Below, piece by piece: positions 44,631 to 54,493 of a DNA stretch of 64,000 nt; position 1 is the first letter of the stretch; each line of letters begins with the position of its first letter. Made by a program: the position numbers and the translations under genes. This DNA is from Euclidia mi (taxonomy: Eukaryota > Arthropoda > Insecta > Lepidoptera > Erebidae), in contig OX123185.2 in assembly GCA_944739405.2 (NCBI GenBank), positions 7,313,840 to 7,377,839 on the forward strand, read 5' to 3'. The notes beneath the pieces are model-generated. The model was not told the DNA's origin. It ran no database searches and worked only from the letters and a program-made list of their open reading frames with translations.

Positions 44631-45247
44631 TGTCTAGAGTTTGAGCTGAGATCGGGTAAGGTTTACAGAGATCAGTGGAAGCGATTAATTCATCCAGTCT
44701 CAGCCCAAGGCAAAGGTCCAACATACACTGCGGTAGCACAGCGAATACAAGTAATCATAACTACATTTAATATTAATAAAATGTCTTACCAACTCTTAGT
44801 GATATTCTTGAGTGGAGTCCTGGAGGCAAGCTAGATACACACAAGACTAAAATTGGCCAATATTAGCAAGTGAATTATCTTTACTTTACCAGACTCTAAC
44901 GCAGCGTCTTCAATGCACGATGCAAGTTCACAGGATTCGCAATTTCTCCTTGCAAATGTCAATGAATAGTTCACAATGTCTTTTATCACAATTTACCGTT
45001 GCCAGCACTAGATCAGTCGGCATTCAAGGCGGTTTACTCTATTTAGTTCAATTAATCAATTCACACGAAATGCAAAAAGGTGTGCTCACAATAAGAGTCG
45101 ACAACGTGGTAATTTTTCTTCAAGGAAGCGAACGGAAGTGACAGTTCAGTGTGACCATTGTCAGAAATTTTCAATAGACTAAACAAAATGTCACTCAATC
45201 GATCTAATCGATTTGACTTATAATAAAAACTAATTCTATTTCAAACA
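44631..45247 (-). repeat. BEL-2 3' LTR
   Basis: 617 bases, TGTCTAGAGT...TTTCAAACA on +, so the - strand sense starts TGTTTGAAAT and ends CTCTAGACA. It differs from the right LTR at GGTTTACAGAG (right GGTTTATAGAG) and ATAGACTAAAC (right ATAGACTTAAC). The CATAG duplication lies directly outside. Confidence 0.95.
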
Positions 45248-45259
45248 TCCACCCGCCCC
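45248..45259 (-). other. BEL-2 polypurine tract
   Basis: Read on -, GGGGCGGGTGGA abuts the 3' LTR, the position and purine richness expected for the plus-strand primer. Two pyrimidines interrupt it. Confidence 0.55.
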
Positions 45260-45278
45260 GGACCGGCCTACCGGTCCG

Positions 45279-48200
45279 CTAATCGGTTGGTAGACGTGAC
45301 AATGTTGCAACCGCTCTCCTCAGAATCGAACCGTCCACCAAGACCTCAGGAAATCGGGGAACTCCATCAGCCCCAGTTACCAAATGAAGGATGCGCCCCC
45401 TGCGCCATCTGAGTGGCGGAAGGTTAGCCTCCTTGATCAAAACGAGGTCACCAATCTTGGGTGGATCGGTCTTGTCGGTCCACTTAACGCGTTGCTGGAG
45501 TATGTGCAAATATTCCAAGTTCCAGCGTTTCCAAAAGCTCTGAGTAATCTGGCGTACCAATTCAAAACGCGAGAGACGACCAGGTCTCGTATCAATATAG
45601 GGGTACTCAGGCAAGGCGACAAGTGGGCGACCAATCCAAAAATGGCCCGGCGTAAGGGCCTCCAAATCATTCGGATCTGAGGAGATCGGGCACAATGGCC
45701 GAGAGTTCAAAACGGCCTCAATCTTACAAAACACAGTTGCGAGTTCCTCAAATGTAAGGACAGATTCACCGATTGTCCTGCGCAAGTGTGTTTTGGCCGA
45801 TTTTACGGCGGCCTCAAATATACCACCCCAGTGTGGACAATTTGGTGGGGAAAACAACCAATTTATCCCACGTCGGGCAAGCCTATCATCTATATCAGCT
45901 TTGTTGGTTTCAAGAAAATTAACAACATCATTCAGATAATTATAAGTGCCCTTGAAGTTAGTGCCGCAGTCAGAACGGATCAAGGAAGGCAGCCCTCTGC
46001 GGGATACAAATCTGTCAAATGTGGCTACAAACGCCTCGGTCGTAAGCGAGGAGACCAGTTCTAAGTGTACGGCCTTTGTGGAGAGACAAACAAAAACGCA
46101 CAAGTAGGCCTTGACAGTCTTGCTGTTTCGAAGTGTCGACGTTTTCACCAAAAAGGGACCTGCGAAGTCCGTGCCAACACCGTCAAACGTCCTGCTCTCA
46201 GTTACGCGATCTGCCGGTAAGTCTCCCATCAAGGGCTGCATGGTAGAAGCCTTGAGCTTATAGCAAGGGATGCAGCGAAAGACTACACTCCGAATAATTC
46301 TTCGGGCAGACAAGATCCAAAACTCGCGTTGCAAAATGGCCAAGAGCGCATTACAACCAGCATGCGAATTTTTAAGGTGACGGTGAGTTACCAACAAGCG
46401 TACCAAATGACCGTCCTTAGGTAACAAAAGGGGGTGACGAGCCCCGTAAGGGAGGTTGGCGTTCTTGAGACGCCCTCCAACGCGCAAGAGACCCGTATCG
46501 TCCAAAAAGGGGTTCAATTTAGATACAGCTCCCGACAATTTCGATTTCCCCGACTTGAGGATAGCAATCTCCCTTTCAAAATGCGCCAATTGCACAGAAC
46601 GAACCCAAAAGGTGAGGGACTCCTGTCGGTCCTGTGGTGAGAGAAACGGTGTCAGACGTTTTTGTTGTGGGTGCCTAAAATTAAAAACAAAACGCTTTAT
46701 CCAAGCAGTAACACCTAACAACTTGTCAAGGGAGCTGTAACGATTCAACAGGAAATCGGGGTCGAAGGCGCATTCTACCTTCTCAAGAGCGAGTGTTCGT
46801 AGACCCGGCAAATTAGAAGTATTCAAAACTGGCGTTCGAGGCCAATCAATTTCTGGTCGACTCAACCATTCCGGACCCCACCACAGCGAATGACCTATCA
46901 AACTAGGCGTCAAGCATCCGCGCGAGGCACAATCAGCGGGGTTGAGCTCACCTGGCACGTGTCTCCAAACAAGTTTAACTTCGGATTTCTGGATTTGGGA
47001 AACGCGATTAGCGACAAATACCTCCAAGGTGTGAACAGAAGCCTTCAACCAACAAAGAACAATTTGGCTGTCTGTCCAGGCGTAGGTCCCATTAATACAA
47101 ATGCTTTTACCCAAAGTACTAGACACGTGGTTCAATAAGCGTACAAGTAGGGCTGCTCCCGAGAGCTCCAATATCGGAATGGTCAGAGATGTCCGAAGGG
47201 GTGCAACCTTGCTCTTCGCCATGATCAGGGAAACCCTCACCTGACCTGATGCACTAACTGTGCGCAAGTACACCACGGCGGCGTGACCACGTTCCGAGGC
47301 ATCACAAAACCCGTGAAGGGTGGCCTTGTACTTCCCGGGAGGAAGGATGGGACGAGGCAAGGAGATCTCGTTGTCGGCAGGAAGTGAGGATACAAAAGAG
47401 GTCCATTCCTCAACAAGAGTACCGTGTAGAGGTTCGTCCCAGGTCAATCCTGCTGTCCAAAGCTTCTGCAAGAAGCATTTTGCCCAAAATATAATTGGAC
47501 AAATCCAACCGTTCGGATCAAAAGTTCTGGCGACAGTAGACAACACGAGACGTTTAGTCCAAGAGCAAGGCAATTTCAGGTCTACGTTATACGTAAAGAT
47601 GTCTTGGACTGGTCTGTACTGAACGCCGAGAACAGCCATCATGGCGGGGTTGTCAACAATCTCAAACAAATGTGGGTCCTGCTGATGATCCTCTGGCAAG
47701 CCTTCCAAAAGCGCTGGTGAGTTGGAAATCCATTTGCGCAACTCATAACCAGCGGAGGCCAAAATACCTATCAATTCGTCCCGCAGGAGGATCGCCTCGT
47801 CCGCTGTGGAGGCGCCCGAGCAAATGTCATCGACGTAAATATCGTCTTTCAAGATGGCGGAGGCTCTTGGGAAGCGTAAGCCTTCGCGGTCTGCGAGCTC
47901 CCAAAGAGAACGTATTGCCAAGTAGGGGCTTGACCTTAACCCGTACGTGTTTGTATTGAGCTCGTAGACGACCATGGGATCGCGAGGAGACTCTCTCCAA
48001 AGGATCAGCTGGAAGCGACGGTCATCAGGGTGGATAACCGTCTGCCTGAACATCATTTTTATGTCGGCCACAAAGACAACCTGATGTCGTCGGAAGCTGG
48101 TGATGACGTCACAAAGGTCCTTGACCAACTTGGGACCAGAATGCAAGCACTGGTTCAAGGATACGCCTGTTGAAGTCTGCGCAGAACCATCAAACACTGT

Positions 48201-48317
48201 GCGCAGCTTGCCAGTCGATGGCTTCAATACCGCATGATGCGGGAGAAAGTAATGCTCCACCGAACGCCAATCCAAATTTGACACAGACATGTGTCCCAAC
48301 TGTTCATATTCCCTCAT
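45279..48317 (-). CDS. BEL-2 pol: reverse transcriptase, RNase H and integrase
   Basis: This 1,012-codon open frame copies element RNA and inserts the DNA. The reverse transcriptase has VADIK (D85) and YVDD (161-164). RNase H has FCDASERG (D339), E384 in ILELSG, TDSQ (D416) and NPADCASRG (D462). The integrase has an HHCC head (H646, H652, C682, C685) and a core with TDFAGP (D717), RSDCGTNF (D783) and FEAAVKSAK (E835). The frame starts at MREYEQLGHM, which is inside the reverse transcriptase fingers, so the ATG is not the native start; native pol would be read through from gag. All catalytic residues look intact. Confidence 0.93.
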   Translation of the reverse strand: MREYEQLGHMSVSNLDWRSVEHYFLPHHAVLKPSTGKLRTVFDGSAQTSTGVSLNQCLHSGPKLVKDLCDVITSFRRHQVVFVADIKMMFRQTVIHPDDRRFQLILWRESPRDPMVVYELNTNTYGLRSSPYLAIRSLWELADREGLRFPRASAILKDDIYVDDICSGASTADEAILLRDELIGILASAGYELRKWISNSPALLEGLPEDHQQDPHLFEIVDNPAMMAVLGVQYRPVQDIFTYNVDLKLPCSWTKRLVLSTVARTFDPNGWICPIIFWAKCFLQKLWTAGLTWDEPLHGTLVEEWTSFVSSLPADNEISLPRPILPPGKYKATLHGFCDASERGHAAVVYLRTVSASGQVRVSLIMAKSKVAPLRTSLTIPILELSGAALLVRLLNHVSSTLGKSICINGTYAWTDSQIVLCWLKASVHTLEVFVANRVSQIQKSEVKLVWRHVPGELNPADCASRGCLTPSLIGHSLWWGPEWLSRPEIDWPRTPVLNTSNLPGLRTLALEKVECAFDPDFLLNRYSSLDKLLGVTAWIKRFVFNFRHPQQKRLTPFLSPQDRQESLTFWVRSVQLAHFEREIAILKSGKSKLSGAVSKLNPFLDDTGLLRVGGRLKNANLPYGARHPLLLPKDGHLVRLLVTHRHLKNSHAGCNALLAILQREFWILSARRIIRSVVFRCIPCYKLKASTMQPLMGDLPADRVTESRTFDGVGTDFAGPFLVKTSTLRNSKTVKAYLCVFVCLSTKAVHLELVSSLTTEAFVATFDRFVSRRGLPSLIRSDCGTNFKGTYNYLNDVVNFLETNKADIDDRLARRGINWLFSPPNCPHWGGIFEAAVKSAKTHLRRTIGESVLTFEELATVFCKIEAVLNSRPLCPISSDPNDLEALTPGHFWIGRPLVALPEYPYIDTRPGRLSRFELVRQITQSFWKRWNLEYLHILQQRVKWTDKTDPPKIGDLVLIKEANLPPLRWRRGRILHLVTGADGVPRFPEVLVDGSILRRAVATLSRLPTD

Positions 48318-48394
48318 GAACTCCTAACAGCAACCGTTGGTAGGATAACGGTCTCAATGGGGGAGGTTGGAGTTATAGGGCAGGGGTCAATGAC
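48318..48394 (-). other. Gag-pol junction with protease deletion
   Basis: On -, the gag frame continues past a TAG (48395-48397) as SPIETVILPTVAVR, which reads like the first strand of a BEL protease. It then jumps within a few bases to EFMREYEQLG of the reverse transcriptase in another frame. The D-S/T-G active site and the several hundred residues that normally lie between are absent. A single deletion near 48317-48340 explains both the loss and the frame change. Confidence 0.8.
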
Positions 48395-50023
48395 CTATTG
48401 TTGCCTGGGCGGCGACCGTTGGCCAGGACCAGGCAAGTCAAAGCGAGGGTGCGGCTTGAAGTCCTCAAAGGCGCGATGACTCGATCCGCGCGCCATCCGT
48501 GGGGGGTCATAGTGACGCACCCGCCCAAAACGAGGTGGGCGCGAGTCAAGGCGGGGACGCTCCGCCAAAGGAGGGGAATACCTGGGGCAGCAGTCATGGT
48601 GCTGGTGACGCTGAACAGCACATTCAGGTGCGCGAGAGAGAGGAGGCGTGCGTACGCTACGGTTCTCCAAATGGGGCGAGTGGCGATCAATTGAGCGAGG
48701 CGACTCTCGGCTACGCGCCGGTGAGCCTCGGCTGCCACCTTCAAAACACCCGCCCGTGCGCGGCGTCGGCTGGTTGGACAAGCGGCCAACCTCTCTGGCA
48801 TTCATGCAGATAATGTCCAAATGCTGTCCTCCACAGTGAGGACAGGGGCGAGAGTTTGGGCAGTCTCGCTGGTAGTGGGACCCCAAGCAAGAGAAGCAAA
48901 GGCGGCGGGCATTCGCGATGCGCCTACGAGAGGCGACATGAAGGTCCAAGAATGCCCTACAACTGGCTGTTCTGTGCCCCGTGACCTTGCAGTAGGAGCA
49001 CTCCGCTGGGCTCTGCGTGACCGCAAAGCGAGGAGGGCGCCGGTCAACATTGACTCGGGTGTGACCGCGAGCCTGCTCCTTGACCTTGGGCGGCTGCGTC
49101 TTAGCCGGCGTGTCACCACCGGAGTTGTCCAAGACCCGGCACTCATCCTCCAGGAACCTCTCCAGGTCAGCAAAGGGGGGCAGATGGGTCGCGCTATCCC
49201 CACCAAAGCGCTGTTCAAAACGCGACCTCAGGTCGGCAGGCAGCTTCTTCAGCACAATGTGCACCAATAGATAGGACCATTGGTCCACGGGCAGGTCAAG
49301 GCACTTAAGTGCATTGATGGCCACCAAAAGCGGGTTCAAAAGTTGGGTGCGCAACCCAGAGACCCGGGTGAGCGTCGGCAAACCCAAAATCTGCTCAATG
49401 TGCGTGTCGGCGAGGCCACGCTTATTATGGTACCTACGGGTAATTAGGTCCCGAGCCGTCTGGTACGCCTCGTCAGACACGGGCAGATGCTGGATGAGGC
49501 CCTTAGCCTCCCCATCCAGAACCGACATTAGATAGGCCAACTTTTGTGCCGGCCGAAGGTCAGCCCTATCATGGACTAGGCTGTCGAACAAATTAACGAA
49601 GCCCAGGTAGCTTCCTAGGCAGCCATCAAAATGGGGGAGGTCCAAAGTAGGGAGCCTACTCACCAGCCCCGGTGCTGACCTAGGAAGCTCCTGCTTCAGG
49701 GCGGGTTGCCCTTCCCTATCGGCAACTAGTTGTCTCGCAGTATTGGAGACAGCATCATACAGGTCTAAGACCTGGGCATAGTCTTCACTGACCTTATTTC
49801 GCTGGTCAGCAGTGAAATCATTGATTGACACTTCAAGACAGCAAGTGCTGAAAGTGCGGAATTGCTGTTCCACACTTGCCAGGCGATCGTCAATCCGCTC
49901 GTACCTTTGAAGTAGGGCCTGCTGGCGATCAGGCCGGTTCACTAAAGCACTGGCTGAGGCAAACCAGCGCAAATCTGATGCAATAGCACCAGCAGCCGCA
50001 CGCAAGTCCTTGATAGCTGACAT
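48395..50023 (-). CDS. BEL-2 gag
   Basis: I chose the ATG at 50023 (MSAIKDLRAAAG) over the one at 50071, since the intervening 16 residues look like leader. The core has LDLPHFDGCLGSYLGFVNLF and LRPAQKLAYLMSVLDGEAKG, typical of BEL gag. Three cysteine motifs follow (CSYCKVTGHRTASC, CFSCLGSHYQRDC, CPHCGGQHLDIIC), then an Arg/Pro/Ser-rich tail ending SPPRQQ. Gag would package element RNA. The frame has no lesion. It closes with TAG 78 bases before pol, and protease-like text follows in the same frame, so native expression may have used stop read-through, or the TAG may be a mutation. Confidence 0.9.
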   Translation of the reverse strand: MSAIKDLRAAAGAIASDLRWFASASALVNRPDRQQALLQRYERIDDRLASVEQQFRTFSTCCLEVSINDFTADQRNKVSEDYAQVLDLYDAVSNTARQLVADREGQPALKQELPRSAPGLVSRLPTLDLPHFDGCLGSYLGFVNLFDSLVHDRADLRPAQKLAYLMSVLDGEAKGLIQHLPVSDEAYQTARDLITRRYHNKRGLADTHIEQILGLPTLTRVSGLRTQLLNPLLVAINALKCLDLPVDQWSYLLVHIVLKKLPADLRSRFEQRFGGDSATHLPPFADLERFLEDECRVLDNSGGDTPAKTQPPKVKEQARGHTRVNVDRRPPRFAVTQSPAECSYCKVTGHRTASCRAFLDLHVASRRRIANARRLCFSCLGSHYQRDCPNSRPCPHCGGQHLDIICMNAREVGRLSNQPTPRTGGCFEGGSRGSPARSRESPRSIDRHSPHLENRSVRTPPLSRAPECAVQRHQHHDCCPRYSPPLAERPRLDSRPPRFGRVRHYDPPRMARGSSHRAFEDFKPHPRFDLPGPGQRSPPRQQ

Positions 50024-50772
50024 AATCAAAATTTCAAAAGAGCCCGGACAAGCGTTAAACAATATTAACAATCAAAACTTAATTATTCTTAATTCTTTGA
50101 AACCAACAAAGTATTAGCCTGTTTACTGCAAGTGCAGGCAAGTGACAGGTACTTACTGCCCAACAAAATTAAAGGTTTCAGTATATTGAAACAAACACAA
50201 AAGTTATCAAAGTTATAACTTATAACAAATTAATAAAGTTGAAACTTCAACTTAATTAATTAATTATTTGCAACAGACAGACTAACTGTGTTATTTATGA
50301 TATACAATAGGAAGTAAGCACAGAATATGTGTTACCTAACAATATTATCTTTATATTATAACAAACAAAGTTTATTAATGTGACCCGCCCAAGTAGCAAG
50401 GTCAAGTTGGTTGTTACAATGTTTATGAATATATGCAATAAACTAAATTTACTAAATTTATTGATACATACAACTGTATCCAAACAAATTGACTTATTAA
50501 TGCAACAACAAATTTAAGTTAGATTTTCCAACAATACAAATCAACAATTACTGATTGAGGTTATGTGACAATGTGTTTCAAATTATCTAGGTCAACTTAT
50601 ACAATTAAATATTATGTATTTTAGACAATAACTGACCTGACAAACACTACAATACTGTCTACAAGGTGATATATATAGCTCATACAACACCAATCTGAGT
50701 TCAGATACAATCAACGGCTAAGATACAAGTTTACAATATAGGCACTTAACCACGCCGTTGCTATCAAAATTA

Positions 50773-51389
50773 TGTCTAGAGTTTGAGCTGAGATCGGGTA
50801 AGGTTTATAGAGATCAGTGGAAGCGATTAATTCATCCAGTCTCAGCCCAAGGCAAAGGTCCAACATACACTGCGGTAGCACAGCGAATACAAGTAATCAT
50901 AACTACATTTAATATTAATAAAATGTCTTACCAACTCTTAGTGATATTCTTGAGTGGAGTCCTGGAGGCAAGCTAGATACACACAAGACTAAAATTGGCC
51001 AATATTAGCAAGTGAATTATCTTTACTTTACCAGACTCTAACGCAGCGTCTTCAATGCACGATGCAAGTTCACAGGATTCGCAATTTCTCCTTGCAAATG
51101 TCAATGAATAGTTCACAATGTCTTTTATCACAATTTACCGTTGCCAGCACTAGATCAGTCGGCATTCAAGGCGGTTTACTCTATTTAGTTCAATTAATCA
51201 ATTCACACGAAATGCAAAAAGGTGTGCTCACAATAAGAGTCGACAACGTGGTAATTTTTCTTCAAGGAAGCGAACGGAAGTGACAGTTCAGTGTGACCAT
51301 TGTCAGAAATTTTCAATAGACTTAACAAAATGTCACTCAATCGATCTAATCGATTTGACTTATAATAAAAACTAATTCTATTTCAAACA
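50773..51389 (-). repeat. BEL-2 5' LTR
   Basis: 617 bases, the near-identical partner of 44631-45247. For this - strand element it is the 5' LTR and should hold the promoter. The flanking duplication CATAG is at 51390-51394. Confidence 0.95.
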
Positions 51390-51507
51390 CATAGGAAGGA
51401 CTTACTTTCATCATCTCTGCTCAAAACGTTCACAGCAGGACACAAGTCTCCTCGAAGGTTCTCCAGAAAGGTCGATCTTGACATCAGAATTTTATGATTA
51501 GGCATAT

Positions 51508-51785
51508 AATCATCAGCCCTGTATACCTTTATACTTTTCCACTGATAGTAGATAGTCTACCACGCCGGCCAGGTGCGGGTTGGCGGACTTCCCATGACCA
51601 TTGAGAACTTAAAGAAGAACTCTCAGGTATGCAGGTTTCCTCACGAAGTTTGTTTTCACTTGCGATCATGTACAATTTAATATGCGTTTCGAAGCTTAAC
51701 ATCGAAATGTCATTGGCGTGCGCCACGGATTCGAAGCCGAGACACTCTGCTTAGCAGTCTGTCTGTCTCTTAGCAGCTGCGGGCG
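51508..51785 (-). mobile_element. tRNA-derived SINE-B, - copy
   Basis: On + it starts ATCATCAGCCCTGTATACC, passes ATGCAGGTTTCCTCACGAAG and ends GTGCGCCACGGATTCGAAGC. Read on -, the last part is a B box (GGCTTCGAATCC) preceded by a tRNA-like head (GCTAAGAGACAGACAGACTG). The same family, cut by the window edge, is at 63735-64000. Confidence 0.7.
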
Positions 51786-51789
51786 GCGC

Positions 51790-52246
51790 AACGAGCAAAG
51801 TCTAGTATTATACATATTGACTGCACGAATGATATACCGTTTTAAACGGTCCCACATGGTACAGGAATCCGGGCAAAGTATTTGTATAGGATTGAAAAAC
51901 GTGGAATGTTCCAGGAAGTAGGTAATAATTATAATTTGCGTTAGTGTCTAGTTATTTTTTTCTATAATAGCCGCAAACAAGGTATGTTATATCACAGACA
52001 CTTGTTGACACTGTTCGGTTAGTTTCTGTTTGGCTGGTCAACCATGCTTAAGAGTATCTCGAATTTTCGGTGGCTCGTCAAACTATCAAAGACCCTAAAA
52101 GATCTACACTGCGTAAAAGTACAGACCCAACCTAAACGCTATTGGCAGGAAAATCTTGTTGACAGACAGACACACGTCATCGCAACTTGTAGAGCCTAAT
52201 ATTTTTTAAGCCCCCATACTACGTACTACCTGGATAACTATAAAAT
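51790..52246. other. Uncoded region
   Basis: No feature supported between SINE-B and SINE-D. Confidence 0.5.
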
Positions 52247-52259
52247 ATCTCTAGACTAC

Positions 52260-52500
52260 CTCCGTGGTCCAGTGGATAGCGTATGCGACTGCTGATCGGA
52301 GGTCCCGGGTTCGATTCCCGGATCGGACAAAAGTGTTACTGGGTTTTTCCGAATTCTCAGTAGCAGCACGGAGTCTGGTGATGTGCCCGGTAACGACAAT
52401 AGGCTCACCCCCTATTACGTGGGTCCTAAAAATTTATGGCTAAATGTGGGTGTAATATTACACCTCTGCCTACCCCTTCGGGGATTACAGGCGTAAGTCT
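52260..52500 (+). mobile_element. tRNA-derived SINE-D, complete copy
   Basis: The 241-base element starts CTCCGTGGTCCAGTGGATAG (A-box region) and has a B box in GGTCCCGGGTTCGATTCCC (52303-52321). It ends CCTTCGGGGATTACAGGCGT. A perfect 13-base target duplication, ATCTCTAGACTAC, flanks it (52247-52259 and 52501-52513), which fixes both ends. The lack of an A tail and the tRNA-like head suggest polymerase III transcription and movement by a LINE that uses another 3' signal. Confidence 0.93.
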
Positions 52501-52513
52501 ATCTCTAGACTAC

Positions 52514-53094
52514 AAAAGGTACACAGCATTTGCTCCGTTAGATTATAATCTCAAATTGTACTTACTAATAAGTTCGTAACGAAATATCCTCCGGATTAAC
52601 CACAGCAAATATAGTAAGTATCACATGGTCAATTAAGTGCGTACAGCACAATCACAGATAATATCTTGTATACAAATGCAGAAGCATCACAATTACAATC
52701 TTGTGGTCTGGCTCCGTGCTGCAGTATTCTGATAGTTGAGCGAGGAATATCAATATACGTTCGTATCACGGCGCGGGCGTGCGATACAGAGAACTTGTAA
52801 GGAATCTCGCCCAAATTTTACGTGTACATTCAGACACCAATTGACAAATGTCAAATTGTGACAAATGTTTCGTACGTGTGATATTTTCGTTGTTGTTTAT
52901 AAACTGTCCTTTTTAGGTTACATTCCTAAGGAACTACAAATCCTGTAGGTTGGTTTACTCACCCTGTTTCCCTTCACCATTAATCAACGATAATTAACTA
53001 TTGAATCTATGCGCAGCTGTTAGTTAGACCCTCCAAGTACGTGATAAATTCTAAACTATGCTACAAATAATGCTTATATTAATTTTATAAAGAT
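52514..53094. other. Uncoded region
   Basis: No recognised feature between SINE-D and the RTE-type LINE. Confidence 0.5.
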
Positions 53095-53101
53095 AGGTTG
53101 A

Positions 53102-54165
53102 CTACGCCAAAGCTTTTGATAGTATTACCCATCACGCAATAGAAACTGCCCTACAGAACCAGAACATTAACCATACCTATATAAATCTCCTTAAAGCAAT
53201 ATACGACAATAGCACAGCAAACGTAAAACTGCAATCCTCGGGTCAGTCGTTCCAAATTGAAAGAGGTGGTAAGCAGGGGGATCCACTATCTCTCAAATTA
53301 TTTACAAGTGTCCTACAACAAGTTTTAAACAGTCTGTCGGATCAATGGACATCAAGGGGTATTGATGTCGGCGGCAAAAAATTAACAAATCTTCGATTCG
53401 CCGACGACATCGTCCTCTTCCCATCTTCGGCACTGGAGCTCGAGCTAATGCTCAAAGATCTCGGCTCTGCAAGTCTTCAAGTTGGACTTCAAATGAATCG
53501 ATCAAAAACTCAGCTGATGACCAACAGCACAAAACGTAGGGTCATGGTAGATGGGCAGATAATACACTATGTTGACGAGTATACTTACTTGGGCCAGATA
53601 GTATCCTTCGATAACAGGCAAGACAAGGAAATTACAGTAAGAATCCAAAATGCCTGGAAGAGCTTCTGGTCCATGAAGCAGATGTTAAAGGGAAACCTTC
53701 CGTTATCACTAAAGCGGAAACTCTTTGACATGTGTATACTGCCCATCCTAACCTACGGTGCTCAAACATGGTCCCTGACCGAGATTCAGAAGTCCAAGTT
53801 GAAGATTTGCCAAAGAGCCATGGAGCGTAGCATTCTGGGGGTGAAGAGGACCGACCACGTCCGTAACTCTACGCTGCGCTCAAAAACGGGCTTAATGGAC
53901 GTAGGAGCAAAATCAGCCCGACTAAAGTGGGACTGAGCCGGACACGTTTGTCGCATGCACACAGAAAGGTGGGCCCATGTAGCTACCAATTGGGTTCCAG
54001 GTGGTCGGCGGCGACGAGGACGTCCTAAACGGAGATGGCGGGATGACCTGGATGCTTTTGAGGACGACTGGCCAGAGATTGCAAAGCACAGAGATTTGTG
54101 GAAATCCAAAGGAGAGGCCTTTGCTCAGCAGTGGGACAATACAGGCTAATTAAAAAAAAAAAAAA
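53102..54165 (+). pseudogene. RTE-type LINE, 5'-truncated reverse transcriptase
   Basis: The copy begins inside the palm at DYAKAFDSITHHAIE. It continues with GGKQGDPLSLKLF, the catalytic FADDIVLF (about 53398) and YTYLGQIVSFDN, and then ILPILTYGAQTWSLT. After the only in-frame stop (TGA at about 53935) it reads GHVCRMHTERWAHV and GGRRRRGRPKRRWRDDLD, the usual C-terminal end. A 13-14 base A tail follows (54152-54165). A possible 7-base duplication AGGTTGA flanks it (53095-53101, 54166-54172). The element is dead because the endonuclease and first catalytic region are partly missing. Confidence 0.85.
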
Positions 54166-54174
54166 AGGTTGAGA

Positions 54175-54490
54175 CATTACGACGAATCTAAGCATATATT
54201 CCTCTTTAAACAAACTTATGGTTGTGTCATACGAACTAGCTTCAATTATTAAATACCTATTTAGGAACTGAATACTGAATCACACTATGAAATACGGTAA
54301 ACTACTGTGCATTTGGGCTATCGTTGGTGAAGCAATGGAGGGATTATGTCATTTCCATCCAATGCACTATAGTTGCTGATTCGAAGCGCCTACTTCTGAC
54401 AAAGGTTTTAGGCTAAGATAGCAGGATTACCAAGATATTGCTGTTTATTTTTACCAGAGTGCGATAGAAGGACGGCAACGTATGTCGGGT
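54175..54490. other. Uncoded spacer
   Basis: Nothing recognised between the LINE tail and the mariner end. Confidence 0.5.
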
Positions 54491-54493
54491 GTA

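Larger units (their letters stand above)
44631..51389 (-). mobile_element. BEL-2: young BEL/Pao LTR retrotransposon
   Basis: It spans 6,759 bases with two 617-base LTRs, a 5-base target duplication CATAG (44626-44630 and 51390-51394), and gag and pol on -. The LTRs differ at only about two positions that I can see, so the insertion is recent. Reverse transcriptase, RNase H and integrase keep their catalytic residues in one long frame. The protease and the start of the reverse transcriptase are deleted at about 48317-48340, so this copy would need protease from elsewhere. The 5' leader is 50024-50772. No convincing tRNA primer-binding site was identified next to the 5' LTR. Confidence 0.93.

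Noticed and set aside
45384..47959. Plus-strand frames opposite BEL-2 pol
   Set aside because: They are shadows of the 1,012-codon pol frame.
48373..49274. Several long frames overlapping BEL-2 gag on both strands (for example 48821-49270 + and 48802-49218 -)
   Set aside because: They are GC-rich shadows of the intact gag frame and have no domains of their own.
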